This document shows positions 38,531 through 48,103 of a stretch of DNA of 64,000 nt, piece after piece; positions within the stretch are counted from its first letter, which is position 1, and each line of letters opens with the position of its first letter. The stretch is taken from assembly GCA_000634415.1 (NCBI GenBank), contig JFNH01000008.1, positions 25,768-89,767 of the forward strand, given 5' to 3'. The DNA comes from Prochlorococcus sp. scB245a_519A13. Lineage in GTDB: Bacteria; Cyanobacteriota; Cyanobacteriia; PCC-6307; Cyanobiaceae. The position numbers and the translations under genes were made by a program. The notes below the pieces were generated by a model, which saw only the letters and a list, made by a program, of their open reading frames with translations, ran no database searches and was not told where the DNA came from.

Positions 38531-38741
38531 CGAAAGGTTCCTGATCGAGAAGATGGATATAATTAGTTGTTAATTCAGGTCTATTGATTGCAAGAGCCCT
38601 CAGTAGGTGCCAGTCTTTTAAACCATCAAATGGAGTATTATAATTATCTTCCTCTAACCTTTTAGCGAGCTCAAGGGTCATTTCTTCATCAAAAGAATTA
38701 ATTAGTTCCTCACTTATTTGATTTTCAGAAATGAATTTCAT
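38520..38741 (-). CDS. Small cyanobacterial protein, DUF2555 type
   Basis: This acidic 73-residue protein has the core EEMTLELAKRLEEDNY and FDGLKDWHLLRALAINRPEL, which I associate with the cyanobacteria-only DUF2555 family. Its function is unknown. It has no signal peptide or membrane helix. It overlaps the start of coaBC by 11 bases, so the two are cotranscribed. Confidence 0.75.
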   Translation of the reverse strand: MKFISENQISEELINSFDEEMTLELAKRLEEDNYNTPFDGLKDWHLLRALAINRPELTTNYIHLLDQEPFDEN

Positions 38742-38827
38742 ATTGAGTTAGTCAATATACTCTAATAATAGAGCCTCAAGTAATTATTTAAAATTGATAT
38801 AAGAATTAAGTACATATTTTCAATGAT

Positions 38828-38848
38828 ATGAAAATTTTCAATTTTCAT
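38828..38848. repeat. Perfect 9-bp inverted repeat in a divergent intergenic region
   Basis: ATGAAAATT-TTC-AATTTTCAT lies about 110 bases before the ATG at 38961, between the divergent coaBC-side gene and the 66-residue gene. AT-rich palindromes arise by chance in such a genome, so function is uncertain; it could be an operator or an RNA hairpin. Confidence 0.4.
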
Positions 38849-38960
38849 AATCTTTTTCAAATTGTTTTTAGGTCATTTATCTTCATTCTCAGTCATAAAT
38901 ATGCAAACTCTCCTTTTCAAAAATATTCTTTCTTAAAGTGTAGCTGTAGAAATTTGTATC

Positions 38961-39161
38961 ATGTCGCAAACAAAAAGAGAGCAAGTCATTAGTCACATAC
39001 GCTATTTAAGGCAAGAGCTCAGAGAAATGCATTTAGGAATAAAAGAAGATGACCTTTTCCCTGAACCAGGCGAATTAAGAGGATTAATGGCTCAGTTTGA
39101 AGCATTACTTGAATTAATTGAAGGAAATACTAAAATTCAATCAAATTCTGAAGCGGCTTAG
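38961..39161 (+). CDS. Small helical protein of unknown function, 66 residues
   Basis: The protein looks like a two-helix, charged protein (REQVISHIRYLRQELREMHLG, residues 7-27, and LRGLMAQFEALLELIEG, about 39-55) with a short acidic linker containing FPEPGE. No named function is known to me. It starts with ATG and lies 11 bases before the Ycf20-type gene, so the two form an operon. Confidence 0.72.
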   Translation: MSQTKREQVISHIRYLRQELREMHLGIKEDDLFPEPGELRGLMAQFEALLELIEGNTKIQSNSEAA

Positions 39162-39172
39162 TTTGATGTAAA

Positions 39173-39514
39173 ATGGTTCTTAAACCTCAAAAGACAAAAT
39201 TTCAGCTAAAAATTGTAGAAAATATTCAGACATTAAGTATTTGGGCTAAAAATCCATGGCGAAGATATTCAATATCATTGATTACACTTTTAATTGGCTA
39301 CTTTTTTGGAAGTTCTCTTGGTATGGTAAGTGCCGTTGTGGAACTAATGGATCCTGTAGCCGCTTTTTTATCAGTAGTTTTTATTGAGCTTTTAATAGTT
39401 CTAAGAAGAAATTTTAGATTTGAAAGGAAAAAGAAATTTTTAGTACTTTTATTAGATTCTTTAAGATTGGGATTATTTTATGGTTTTTTTACTGAAAGTC
39501 TTAAGCTGCTATAA
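39173..39514 (+). CDS. DUF565/Ycf20-type membrane protein
   Basis: This 113-residue protein has a basic N-terminus, the phrase NPWRRYSISLITLLIGYFFG, and two or three hydrophobic segments (about residues 42-58, 63-82 and 94-110). This matches the DUF565 family, which includes plastid Ycf20, linked in plants to photoprotection or thylakoid function. Exact function is not established. Its stop lies 2 bases from the end of convergent pyrB. Confidence 0.75.
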   Translation: MVLKPQKTKFQLKIVENIQTLSIWAKNPWRRYSISLITLLIGYFFGSSLGMVSAVVELMDPVAAFLSVVFIELLIVLRRNFRFERKKKFLVLLLDSLRLGLFYGFFTESLKLL

Positions 39515-39516
39515 AT

Positions 39517-40533
39517 TTACTTGTTGTGTTTTTGTAATAAATAAAGCAAAGCCATTCTTATAGGGATACCATTTGCAACTTGATTATTAATTAAGCAATT
39601 AGGATATCGATCTACCACTTTGCTACTTATTTCAATATCTCTGTTAATGGGACCAGGATGTAGAATTGGAATCTTTTTATTATTTAAAGATAATTTTTCT
39701 GGGGTTAAGCCATAATCTAAACTATATGAATCGATGCTACTTAGTAAATTTTCCATCATTCTTTCTTTCTGGAGTCTTAAAACAATAATCGCATCTGCAA
39801 TTTTTATTGATTCTTCCAATGATCTAGAAATTGTTATGGAACCTCTTGATTTAACAGGATCCTCTGTTTGATTTGGCGCGGGGTTTTTCAAAAAATTGAT
39901 AAATTCATCAGGTATTAATGTCTCAGGACCACATAAGATTATATCGGCGCCGAATGCACTCAAAGCCCAAAGATTTGACCTGGCAACCCTTGAATGATTA
40001 ACGTCTCCAATTATTAAAATTTTTTTTGAATTTAAAACCTCTGGATTCAGTGTTTTTTGGGAAAAGAATTTTATCAATGTATAGATGTCAAGCAATCCTT
40101 GGCTGGGGTGACTATGTAATCCATCTCCCGCATTAAGAACCGAAGTCTTGGAATTTATTGCATCAAGTTTTTTTGCGATCTCAAAGGTTATGTAACTTGA
40201 TGAATGTCTGATAACTAATGTATCCGCACCCATAGCAGAATAAGTTATGGCTGTATCTATTATTGTTTCGCCTTTTGTTAAAGAGCTGGAGGATGGCGCA
40301 AACGTTTGGACATCAGCAGAAAGCCTTTTTGCTGCAAGCTCAAAACTATTTTTTGTTCTTGTACTAGCTTCAAAAAATAAAGACGTTACCAAAGTCCCTT
40401 GTAAGGCGGGTATCTTTTTTGTTCCTGCATTTTTTAGTGCATCAAATCTATTAGCTAATTCAAATACTGACTCATAATCTTCAATTGAAAAATTAGCTAG
40501 TGTGTGGATATGTTTATGAGGCCAAATTTGCAT
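39517..40533 (-). CDS. pyrB: Aspartate carbamoyltransferase catalytic subunit
   Basis: It makes carbamoyl-aspartate, the committed step of pyrimidine synthesis. Signatures are [19 protein letters not shown] (carbamoyl-phosphate loop), [31 protein letters not shown] and [15 protein letters not shown]. At 338 residues it is full length. It lies 21 bases downstream of the methylpurine glycosylase gene on the same strand. No regulatory subunit is seen nearby. Confidence 0.96.
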   Translation of the reverse strand: MQIWPHKHIHTLANFSIEDYESVFELANRFDALKNAGTKKIPALQGTLVTSLFFEASTRTKNSFELAAKRLSADVQTFAPSSSSLTKGETIIDTAITYSAMGADTLVIRHSSSYITFEIAKKLDAINSKTSVLNAGDGLHSHPSQGLLDIYTLIKFFSQKTLNPEVLNSKKILIIGDVNHSRVARSNLWALSAFGADIILCGPETLIPDEFINFLKNPAPNQTEDPVKSRGSITISRSLEESIKIADAIIVLRLQKERMMENLLSSIDSYSLDYGLTPEKLSLNNKKIPILHPGPINRDIEISSKVVDRYPNCLINNQVANGIPIRMALLYLLQKHNK

Positions 40534-40554
40534 TACGCTTAAAAAGATAAATGA

Positions 40555-41139
40555 TTATTGAAATTTAGGTGTTCTGTCACCTTTTAATCTTTTACTTACA
40601 CTTCTACTATTTTTGAGATACCAACGCCATTTTATATTTTTTGCCTTTGATATGCCAATTCTCGTAGTTTGAATAAGATCTTTTTCTTCTAGAGTGGAGT
40701 CTCGTGGAGAAATCCATAAAGATTTGTTATTAAGAACTTCAAGTGAGTTAAATGAAATGTCTACGTTGAATGTTTTAGTTACTAGGCCAGGTCCAGAAGC
40801 TAATCTTTCATCATTATTAGATATAAAAACTGATCTTATCAAAACACCACTCGCAAAATTTTCTTTATCAGTAACAATGTTTAAACAATGATGAATGCCA
40901 TAAGATTTGTAAATATAAAATGTGCCAGGTTTGCCAAATAATGATTTGTTTGATTCAGTCATTTTGCGGTAGCCATGACAGGCTTCTTCTTCCTGTGAAT
41001 AAGCTTCAGTTTCAACAATAACCCCTTTAACTTGATATGAATCATTATTTTTTTTTATGAGGTGACAGCCTATTAAATCAGGAGCAACGAGTTTAGAGTG
41101 CCGATAAAAAAAATTTTTTGGAAATAAGTCTTCTTCTAT
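40555..41139 (-). CDS. 3-methyladenine (methylpurine) DNA glycosylase, start codon uncertain
   Basis: This AAG/MPG-type base-excision glycosylase removes alkylated purines. Conserved sequence is continuous from EEDLFPKNFFYRHSKLVAPD through VKGVIVETEAYSQEEEACHG (catalytic Glu in ETEAY, residues 43-47) and GKPGTFYIYKSYGIHHCLNI to the C-terminus. The problem is the start: the first in-frame ATG (40962) comes after the catalytic motif, and upstream there is no ATG, GTG or TTG before an in-frame TGA at 41143-41145. The best candidate is ATA at 41137-41139 (194 residues). A TTG at 41144-41146 would work only with one A removed from the adjacent A5 run. Expression from ATA, a sequencing error, or a recent mutation are all possible. 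Confidence 0.75.
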   Translation of the reverse strand: MEEDLFPKNFFYRHSKLVAPDLIGCHLIKKNNDSYQVKGVIVETEAYSQEEEACHGYRKMTESNKSLFGKPGTFYIYKSYGIHHCLNIVTDKENFASGVLIRSVFISNNDERLASGPGLVTKTFNVDISFNSLEVLNNKSLWISPRDSTLEEKDLIQTTRIGISKAKNIKWRWYLKNSRSVSKRLKGDRTPKFQ

Positions 41140-41311
41140 TTTTCAATATCTATCTAATAACATATTTAGCTGAGAAAAATAATTAAGTCTATTAATTTAT
41201 ATTGATTTTCAAAAAGATGTTATTATTTTTTTTAAATTATTTGAAATTCAAAGGATATGTAAATAAGTTGTTCTAAATAAACTATTATTTAATTAGAAAG
41301 ATATTAAAGGT

Positions 41312-41605
41312 ATGACAAAAATAACAAAAGAGGAAGTAAAAAAAGTTGCTCATTTAGCGAGATTAGAACTTAATGATAATGAAATTAATAATCATGCAAA
41401 ACAATTAGAAAAGATATTGGATTATATAAGACAACTTGAAAAAATTGATACAGATAATGTCCCGTGTACAACGAGAGCTATAGAGGTTGTAAATGTATTT
41501 AGAAAAGACGATAAGAAAAATTTTGATTGTAATGAAGAACTTTTAAAATTAGGACCATCGCGAGAAGATAAATATTTTAAAGTACCCAAAATTATTAATG
41601 AATGA
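41312..41605 (+). CDS. gatC: Glutamyl-tRNA(Gln) amidotransferase subunit C
   Basis: GatC is the small belt subunit of GatCAB, which converts Glu-tRNA(Gln) to Gln-tRNA(Gln). The 97-residue sequence has EEVKKVAHLARLELND, LEKILDYIRQLEKIDTDNVP and a C-terminal GPSREDKYFKVPKIINE, all typical. The ATG start follows an AT-rich gap of 172 bases. Its stop is 5 bases from convergent crtR. Confidence 0.93.
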   Translation: MTKITKEEVKKVAHLARLELNDNEINNHAKQLEKILDYIRQLEKIDTDNVPCTTRAIEVVNVFRKDDKKNFDCNEELLKLGPSREDKYFKVPKIINE

Positions 41606-41610
41606 ATAAA

Positions 41611-42642
41611 TTAGTTACTTCCAATAAATGTTTTGTTGACTATCTTTAATAAAAATTTTTTTATTTTAAAGCCTGGATATAAATTTATGATTTTTCTTAT
41701 TTTCCCCCTCTTTTTGCTATGACTCCTTACACCAATTAATAAATCATAAATAAAGTTAAAAATGTCTTCTTTACTTTCAAATATCCCAACCCTTTGAGGA
41801 GAGCCTTTTTTGTCCAATAAAGGCTTAGTTTTTTCATAAGCTATTTTGTATTCAAACCAAGGAATCGAAGGCCAAAGATGATGAATGAGATGGTAATTTT
41901 GTCCCATTATTAATAAATTCATAAATTTGCTTGGATAAACTCGAGAATTTATCCATTTATTTCTTGATCGAAATGGTCTATGGGGTAAATAATCAAAAAA
42001 TATTCCTAAAGTGACCCCTACCATTAATGCTGGACCGAACCATAAATTATAAATTAAATTCATAAAGTCAAATTTCAAACCTGCCAAGATAATTATTATG
42101 AATATGGATCTTTCAATTCCCCATTGTAGTAATTCATATCTTCGCCAGAGTTTTCTTTGAAAGAAAAAAACCTCATGATAAAAAAATCTTGGGGCAATTA
42201 GCCAAATTGGACCAAAAGTACTGACAATATGATCTGGATCATTTTTGGGGTGATTTACGTGAATGTGATGTTGTAAATGAACTCTAGTAAATACTGGGAA
42301 GCTAAACCCTAAAAGAATAGCTGAGCCATGGCCCATTGCTTGATTTATCCAAGGAACTGGATGAGCGGCTTTATGACAGGCATCATGAATAACTGTACCT
42401 TCAATATGTAAAGCTAAAAATGCAGTGGCTACAAGTAAAGGTAAAGGCCAAACACCTCTATACCATTGCCATATGCTAAGAAAAGCGAGAAAATAACCCC
42501 CAAAAAATAATCCTAATGTTGGATTCCAAAAACTTGGCGGATCTACGTAATTTTTAATCTCTTTTTGCCAATTAAATGTTTTTGAAGAATTAGTATTTTT
42601 TGTTGTATTTTTATTGGTTAAGTTTGAAATTGTTTCTTTTAT
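41611..42642 (-). CDS. crtR: Beta-carotene hydroxylase CrtR, start codon uncertain
   Basis: CrtR is a membrane di-iron hydroxylase that makes zeaxanthin. The histidine motifs are HDACHKAAH (residues 86-94), HLQHH (122-126) and HLIHH (about 260), with several membrane segments between them. The first in-frame ATG, at 42336, falls after the first histidine motif, so translation must begin upstream. The conserved sequence continues back to KETISNLTNKN, and there is no ATG, GTG or TTG between it and an in-frame TAA at 42646-42648. The best candidate is ATA at 42640-42642 (343 residues); ATT at 42628-42630 is a weaker alternative. A sequencing error cannot be excluded. Confidence 0.8.
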   Translation of the reverse strand: MKETISNLTNKNTTKNTNSSKTFNWQKEIKNYVDPPSFWNPTLGLFFGGYFLAFLSIWQWYRGVWPLPLLVATAFLALHIEGTVIHDACHKAAHPVPWINQAMGHGSAILLGFSFPVFTRVHLQHHIHVNHPKNDPDHIVSTFGPIWLIAPRFFYHEVFFFQRKLWRRYELLQWGIERSIFIIIILAGLKFDFMNLIYNLWFGPALMVGVTLGIFFDYLPHRPFRSRNKWINSRVYPSKFMNLLIMGQNYHLIHHLWPSIPWFEYKIAYEKTKPLLDKKGSPQRVGIFESKEDIFNFIYDLLIGVRSHSKKRGKIRKIINLYPGFKIKKFLLKIVNKTFIGSN

Positions 42643-42798
42643 TCTTTAAATAATATAACTAATATTTTAAGCTGATTGCATGCTCAAACATAAAAAATTT
42701 CTTTTAGGAGATTTTAATTTAATTATAATGTGTCAAATTAATCATCTTAAGAAAAAAAATTTTTAAAATAAACCTCTTTCAATTATTATTTTATTTGA

Positions 42799-42880
42799 GC
42801 GGTCGTGGCGGAATTGGTAGACGCGCGAGTTTTAGGTACTCGTATCTTCGGGTGTGGGAGTTCAAGTCTCCCCGACCGCA
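42799..42880 (+). tRNA. tRNA-Leu (anticodon TAG)
   Basis: The 82-nt cloverleaf has a seven-base acceptor stem GCGGTCG/CGACCGC, anticodon stem CGAGT/ACTCG with loop TTTAGGT (anticodon TAG), a long variable arm (TATCTTCGGGTG) typical of class II tRNAs, and a TTCAAGT T-loop. CCA is not encoded. The 156 bases before it and 71 after hold no gene. Confidence 0.95.
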
Positions 42881-42951
42881 CTTAAGTAAACTGTTATAGA
42901 TAGGTTGTTTATTGATTTCAACTCTTATAATTTAATTAAGTAATTAATTTA

Positions 42952-43401
42952 ATGAATAGTTTGATATTTTATTTAGGAACTTTTTATATTTTAATTGGGA
43001 CCATTTTTCTAACTATTCCGATAATTTATCTTGAGCTGGGTAAACCAAAAGACTTAATAAAAGCTTTTTTAAATTTATTAATAGGATTGATATTGATAAT
43101 TAAAAATAAAACACTAGATGAATCATTTTTTGTAATTTTCCTTTTTTTTACAGTACTAGTTATTTTTTATCTAGTAGAGCTTTTTTTATCTAGGTGGTAC
43201 CAATTGACAGATAACGAAAAGAAAAAATTAATTACCTTTTTGGAGTTTAAAAATAACTTTTCTAAAATATTAGAGTCTATAAAACTGGTATTTAGTGATT
43301 TCACGAAACCTTCAAATTTTTTTAATTTTGGTAGCAATAATAAAAATACAACCCAAAAAAAGTGGGTAAGAAATGATAAAAATGATAATATAAAAGTCTG
43401 A
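42952..43401 (+). CDS. Membrane protein, possibly Ycf66-like
   Basis: The 149-residue protein has three hydrophobic segments (about residues 5-26, 38-50 and 58-78), then a basic, Asn- and Lys-rich tail. The layout of the N-terminal half, with ELGKPKDLIKAFLNLLIGL and DESFFVIFLFFTVLVIFYLV, resembles cyanobacterial and plastid Ycf66 proteins, but I cannot confirm that. It lies between tRNA-Leu and ileS; the ATG is 71 bases after the tRNA. Confidence 0.6.
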   Translation: MNSLIFYLGTFYILIGTIFLTIPIIYLELGKPKDLIKAFLNLLIGLILIIKNKTLDESFFVIFLFFTVLVIFYLVELFLSRWYQLTDNEKKKLITFLEFKNNFSKILESIKLVFSDFTKPSNFFNFGSNNKNTTQKKWVRNDKNDNIKV

Positions 43402-43522
43402 AAACAAATAAATTGCTTATTTGAAAAATCCCAAAAAACTACAGGTTCAATTAAGAAAGAATAAAATGAATTAGATTTATTTAAATAATTCTTTTGATCA
43501 CCAATATTTCTTATATCTTCGT

Positions 43523-46429
43523 ATGAAATCTCAAAATAGCAAAGAACAAAAATCAGACTTTTCTTATAAAGAAACTTTAAATTTATTAAAAACTGACTTC
43601 TCAATGCGCGCTAACTCAGTTGTAAGAGAACCTGAGATACAGAATTTTTGGGCTAAAAATGATATTGATTTCCAATTAGGTTCAAGCAATTCAGGCGAAA
43701 TATTTACATTACATGATGGCCCTCCTTATGCAAATGGAGCTCTTCATATGGGTCATGCCCTTAATAAAGTTTTAAAAGACATAATAAATAAGTACAAAAC
43801 CTTAAGAGGCTTTAGGGTTCATTTCGTACCTGGTTGGGACTGTCATGGATTACCTATTGAATTAAAAGTTCTTCAGAATTTAAAATCTAATGAAAGAAAG
43901 AATCTTGACACTCTAAATTTAAGAAAAAAGGCAACAGATTATGCCCATATCCAAATTAATAATCAGAAGGAGGGTTTCAAAAGGTGGGGCATATGGGGAG
44001 ATTGGAATAACCCTTACTTAACTCTGAAGAAAAGTTATGAATCTGCTCAGATTGGAGTATTCGGGAAAATGTTTTTAAATGGCTATATATATCGAGGACT
44101 TAAACCTGTGCATTGGAGTCCAAGTTCAAGGACTGCACTTGCAGAAGCAGAATTAGAATATCCTGATGAACATTATTCAAAAAGTATTTATGTTTCACTA
44201 AAAATCACTAAAATACCTGAGGAAATTTTATTAAATTTCAGCCAAGAAAACCTTAATATCAAAAAAGATTTTTTTCAAAATAATTCTTTCATAACTATTT
44301 GGACCACTACTCCTTGGACCATACCTGCAAATGAAGCAGTTGCAGTCAATCCAAAAATAAAGTACGTTTTTGCTATCGATGAAGAGAAGAAAATTTACCT
44401 TTTTGCTGAGGATTTATCTTCTGAAATAAGTAAGAAATTTAATAAAGATTTCAAGGTGCTTTTAGAGCTTAAAGGCTCCAAATTGGAAAATATTGAATAT
44501 CAACATCCCTCTAAGAATAAAAATTGCAGAATTATAGTTGGAGGAGATTATATAACTACAGAATCAGGGACTGGAATCGTTCATACTGCGCCTGGTCATG
44601 GGATAGATGATTTTAATGTGGGTCAAAAATATGATTTACCAATAACATGTGTCGTTGATGAAAAAGGTAACTTAAATGAATATTCTGGTCAATTCAAAGG
44701 ATCAAATGTCCTGAAAGATGCAAATGATTTAATTATTGAACATTTAAAAGGAAATAATTTGCTTCTATTACAAGAAAATTATAAGCATAGATATCCGTAT
44801 GATTGGAGAACCAAAAAACCAACTATTTTTAGGGCAACAGAACAATGGTTTGCATCTGTAAATGGCTTTAGATCATCTGCATTAAAGGCAATTGAAGATG
44901 TTGAATGGATGCCAGAGACTGGAAAGAAAAGAATTTATTCTATGGTTGTTGGTAGAGGAGATTGGTGTATTTCTAGACAAAGGTCATGGGGAGTCCCTAT
45001 TCCAGTTTTTTATAAAAAAAATGGTAAGGATATTCTCCTTAACAAAGAGATAATTAATCATATTCAAGATCTTTTTTGTGAACATGGAGCAGATATTTGG
45101 TGGGATTGGGATGTTAAGAATCTTTTGCCAGAAAATTATGCAAAAGAATCTGATCTTTGGAAAAAAGGAACAGATACTATGGATGTTTGGTTCGATTCTG
45201 GATCTAGCTGGGCCGCAGTATGTGAACTAAGAAGTGAATTAAAGTATCCAGCAGATCTTTATTTAGAGGGCTCAGATCAACATCGAGGATGGTTTCAATC
45301 TTCTTTGCTAACATCTGTTGCAGTTAATAATAAGCCTCCATATAAGAAAGTTTTAACTCATGGTTTTGCACTTGATGAAAACGGAAGAAAAATGAGCAAA
45401 TCATTAGGAAATGTTGTTGATCCAAACATAATTATTAATGGAGGTAATAATAAAAAAACTGATCCTGCTTATGGTGCTGATGTTTTAAGGCTATGGGTAA
45501 GCTCTGTAGATTATTCAGTAGATGTTCCAATTGGTTCCAATATACTTAAGCAACTTTCAGACGTTTATAGAAAAGTTCGTAATACTGCAAGATATCTTCT
45601 AGGTAATATTCATGATTATGATCCTAAAATTGATAGTTTTGAAATTGATCAATTGCCCCTCTTAGATCAATGGATGTTAGGCAGATTAGTTGAGATTACA
45701 GATCAAATATCAAATGCTTATGAAAATTATGAATTTTCAAAATTTTTCCAAATTTTGCAAAGTTTTTGCGTTGTAGATCTATCAAATTTTTATTTGGATA
45801 TTGCGAAGGATAGGTTATATGTAAGTTCTAAATCACAATTTAGGAGAAGATCTTGTCAGTTTGTCATGTCAAAAGTTGTTGAAAATTTAGCCATACTTAT
45901 TTCACCAGTGCTTTGTCATATGGCTGAAGATATTTGGCAAAATATTCCATATTCAACTGAAGAAAAATCAGTCTTTCAAAGAGGATGGCCAATATTTTCG
46001 CAGTCATGGAAAAATCAAATACTTAATGAGCACATTGCAAATTTAAGAAATTTGAGAGTTGAAATTAACAAGGCTATAGAAGGATGCAGGAACAAACAAA
46101 TAATTGGAGCAGCTTTGGAAACTGAAGTTAATTATTTACCTGAAGATAAAGCTTTAATAGATTCACTTAATTGGCTAAAAGAATATGGTAATCATGATGT
46201 AGATTCATTTAGAGATTGGCTTATAGTATCAAACTTCCAAGTGGTATCCGATTTGGCGGAGAATTATCTGATTATTGATAATAATGCACTTGGTAAAATT
46301 CAAATAAATAAAGCTCAAGGTCAAAAATGTGATAGATGTTGGCATTATCAAAAAGAAACTTTTAATGGAATCCAAAATACAAAATTATGCAAAAGATGTT
46401 CGAATATTATCAATTTTGAATTTATTTAA
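43523..46429 (+). CDS. ileS: Isoleucyl-tRNA synthetase
   Basis: This class I aminoacyl-tRNA synthetase has 968 residues. It carries the HIGH motif in [17 protein letters not shown] (about residues 70-86), a long editing insert with [23 protein letters not shown] in [16 protein letters not shown], and a C-terminal zinc site [10 protein letters not shown]...LCKRC (four Cys). The C-terminal zinc finger marks the bacterial type. Its last four bases overlap the convergent 111-residue gene. Confidence 0.97.
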   Translation: MKSQNSKEQKSDFSYKETLNLLKTDFSMRANSVVREPEIQNFWAKNDIDFQLGSSNSGEIFTLHDGPPYANGALHMGHALNKVLKDIINKYKTLRGFRVHFVPGWDCHGLPIELKVLQNLKSNERKNLDTLNLRKKATDYAHIQINNQKEGFKRWGIWGDWNNPYLTLKKSYESAQIGVFGKMFLNGYIYRGLKPVHWSPSSRTALAEAELEYPDEHYSKSIYVSLKITKIPEEILLNFSQENLNIKKDFFQNNSFITIWTTTPWTIPANEAVAVNPKIKYVFAIDEEKKIYLFAEDLSSEISKKFNKDFKVLLELKGSKLENIEYQHPSKNKNCRIIVGGDYITTESGTGIVHTAPGHGIDDFNVGQKYDLPITCVVDEKGNLNEYSGQFKGSNVLKDANDLIIEHLKGNNLLLLQENYKHRYPYDWRTKKPTIFRATEQWFASVNGFRSSALKAIEDVEWMPETGKKRIYSMVVGRGDWCISRQRSWGVPIPVFYKKNGKDILLNKEIINHIQDLFCEHGADIWWDWDVKNLLPENYAKESDLWKKGTDTMDVWFDSGSSWAAVCELRSELKYPADLYLEGSDQHRGWFQSSLLTSVAVNNKPPYKKVLTHGFALDENGRKMSKSLGNVVDPNIIINGGNNKKTDPAYGADVLRLWVSSVDYSVDVPIGSNILKQLSDVYRKVRNTARYLLGNIHDYDPKIDSFEIDQLPLLDQWMLGRLVEITDQISNAYENYEFSKFFQILQSFCVVDLSNFYLDIAKDRLYVSSKSQFRRRSCQFVMSKVVENLAILISPVLCHMAEDIWQNIPYSTEEKSVFQRGWPIFSQSWKNQILNEHIANLRNLRVEINKAIEGCRNKQIIGAALETEVNYLPEDKALIDSLNWLKEYGNHDVDSFRDWLIVSNFQVVSDLAENYLIIDNNALGKIQINKAQGQKCDRCWHYQKETFNGIQNTKLCKRCSNIINFEFI

Positions 46430-46761
46430 ATCCAGTTTTTTTGATTCAAAAAGAAAACTGAGTTTTGATTTTCTCTTATAAAATTTTCTTCAGTTTCTGT
46501 TAAACGTGCTTTATAAAGTTTAAAGTTTGTAATTGAATAAGAAAGAGTTATTACTTTTTTTTCTGAATCTATTTCAATTGGATGAGTTGTTGAGCTACTG
46601 TAACCTCTGAAAATAATTATTTCTAATTGTTCTTTGTGATTTTCTTTTAGAATGAAACCTTCTAGTTTAAGTATTCTATTGTGTATCTCGGAACTTATTT
46701 TTTCAAGATTATTTATTAGATCAATTTCTGCCATTGTCCGAGAAGCAAGAGTTTCTTCCAT
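46426..46761 (-). CDS. Small conserved protein with [11 protein letters not shown] motif
   Basis: I recognise the phrase [18 protein letters not shown] from a cyanobacterial and plant-plastid family of unknown function, but am unsure of its family number. The 111-residue protein has a helical N-terminus (about 10-35) and a beta-rich remainder. Two starts are possible: ATG at 46761 (overlapping the upstream gene by 41 bases) or ATG at 46734 (MAEIDLINN). It is translated downstream of the DUF3177-type gene. Confidence 0.7.
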   Translation of the reverse strand: MEETLASRTMAEIDLINNLEKISSEIHNRILKLEGFILKENHKEQLEIIIFRGYSSSTTHPIEIDSEKKVITLSYSITNFKLYKARLTETEENFIRENQNSVFFLNQKNWI

Positions 46762-47344
46762 TTTTAGGTAATTTTATTATTAACCATTGAATAAGCCCCA
46801 AAATATAGATTAATAATGAAAATAATCCTAAAAATTTTGCTATCGGCTGAGTAAAGTTAGCTCCAAAGAAAAAAATAAATAAATTTTTTATAAAAATATA
46901 TAAATTTGAAGAAGGCTGAAGCCACATAGCACACGCCTCCGAATTAATAAAAGAAAAGCAGCTAAAGTTTTGCAAACTCTGAATTAAGAAATTGAGAGAT
47001 ATAAAAGTTACCGTCCATCTCCATATTTTTGTCGTTGTGGTAAGGGGGTAAGAAAAATCATATTCTCTTAATTCATCATTAATATCGTTCCAAAACCAAA
47101 CTGAAATTGTCATTAATAGTGTTGAAATATTTGTTATTACAAGAGCATAATTATACTTACCTATTAAAAGTAGAAGGCTTATAAAAAATAAAAGGGATAT
47201 TTTCCAATAAATTGATAGAAGTTTATTAACTGCTTTATTTCTTTTTTTAATTGACCAGAAGGATAGAGTAACAGGAATACCAACAAGGAAGATTATTGAA
47301 AGTTGAAATGATAGCCAAACAGAAAGTTGATTAAAAACGTTCAA
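46721..47344 (-). CDS. Multi-pass membrane protein, DUF3177 type
   Basis: The 207-residue protein has about five or six hydrophobic segments and the phrases VWFWNDINDELREYDFSY and FLIQSLQNFSCFSF, which I associate with the cyanobacteria-only DUF3177 family. Its function is unknown. Its 3' end overlaps the start of the [11 protein letters not shown] gene, suggesting coupled expression. It is divergent from trmB, with 122 bases between starts. Confidence 0.7.
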   Translation of the reverse strand: MNVFNQLSVWLSFQLSIIFLVGIPVTLSFWSIKKRNKAVNKLLSIYWKISLLFFISLLLLIGKYNYALVITNISTLLMTISVWFWNDINDELREYDFSYPLTTTTKIWRWTVTFISLNFLIQSLQNFSCFSFINSEACAMWLQPSSNLYIFIKNLFIFFFGANFTQPIAKFLGLFSLLIYILGLIQWLIIKLPKNGRNSCFSDNGRN

Positions 47345-47466
47345 AACTTTTTCTTTTTAAACACATAATAATTAAACATCAAACTGTTACTTTTGAAATT
47401 ACTATTGTCATAGTTATGAATATTATGCATCCTTATATTATTGCCTAGAAATATATTCATAATTGT

Positions 47467-48096
47467 ATGAGGCAGCATGTTAATCCGCTTAGTAGTAATT
47501 TCAATCAAATTGAGAGAATACCTTCTTTGAGCGAAATGTTTGGTGATTCTAAATTGAATCTTCATCTGGATATAGGTTGTGCTGCTGGTGAGTTTCTATT
47601 TGATTTAGCTGTTGTTAATAACAGTTGGAATTATTTAGGAATTGAAATCCGTGAGAAATTAGTTAAAAATGCTAAGTTAAAAGTCCTCGAAAGAGAAATC
47701 AAAAATCTATATTTTGTATTTGGTAATGCCAATAATATTCTGAATGATGTTCAAAATAAATTTATTATCAAAAATTTAAAAAGTATTTCTTTTAATTTTC
47801 CTGATCCATGGTTTAAAAAGAGGCATTATAAAAGGCGTGTAATTCAGCCAGAATTTATTACTTTTCTTTCAAATTCATTGAAAAAAGGGACCTTAATTTT
47901 TATAAAAACGGATGTAAAGGAATTATTCGATTATATGGATTGCACCATATCAAGTAATACTTATTTTAAAACAATAGATAAAAAAGATTTTAATTATTCC
48001 GAAAGTTTTAATCCAAATAAAGTTAAAACTAATCGGGAAAAGTATGTGATTGTTAACCAACTTGATATTTTTGAAAGGATTTATATAAAAATTTGA
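47467..48096 (+). CDS. trmB: tRNA (guanine-N7)-methyltransferase
   Basis: TrmB methylates G46 of tRNA using S-adenosylmethionine. The AdoMet motif is [15 protein letters not shown] (about residues 34-48), followed by YLGIEIREK and the family signature [15 protein letters not shown] near residue 115. At 209 residues it is full length. It is convergent with glmM (7-base gap). Confidence 0.94.
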   Translation: MRQHVNPLSSNFNQIERIPSLSEMFGDSKLNLHLDIGCAAGEFLFDLAVVNNSWNYLGIEIREKLVKNAKLKVLEREIKNLYFVFGNANNILNDVQNKFIIKNLKSISFNFPDPWFKKRHYKRRVIQPEFITFLSNSLKKGTLIFIKTDVKELFDYMDCTISSNTYFKTIDKKDFNYSESFNPNKVKTNREKYVIVNQLDIFERIYIKI

Positions 48097-48103
48097 TTCA
48101 TAT

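Noticed and set aside
38828..38989. Plus-strand 53-codon ORF starting MKIFNFHNLF in the coaBC-side intergenic region
   Set aside because: It overlaps the start of the 66-residue gene out of frame, has no ribosome binding site, and its composition is what AT-rich DNA gives by chance.
47341..47565. Minus-strand 74-codon frame opposite trmB
   Set aside because: It is antisense to the conserved start of trmB and shows no family features.
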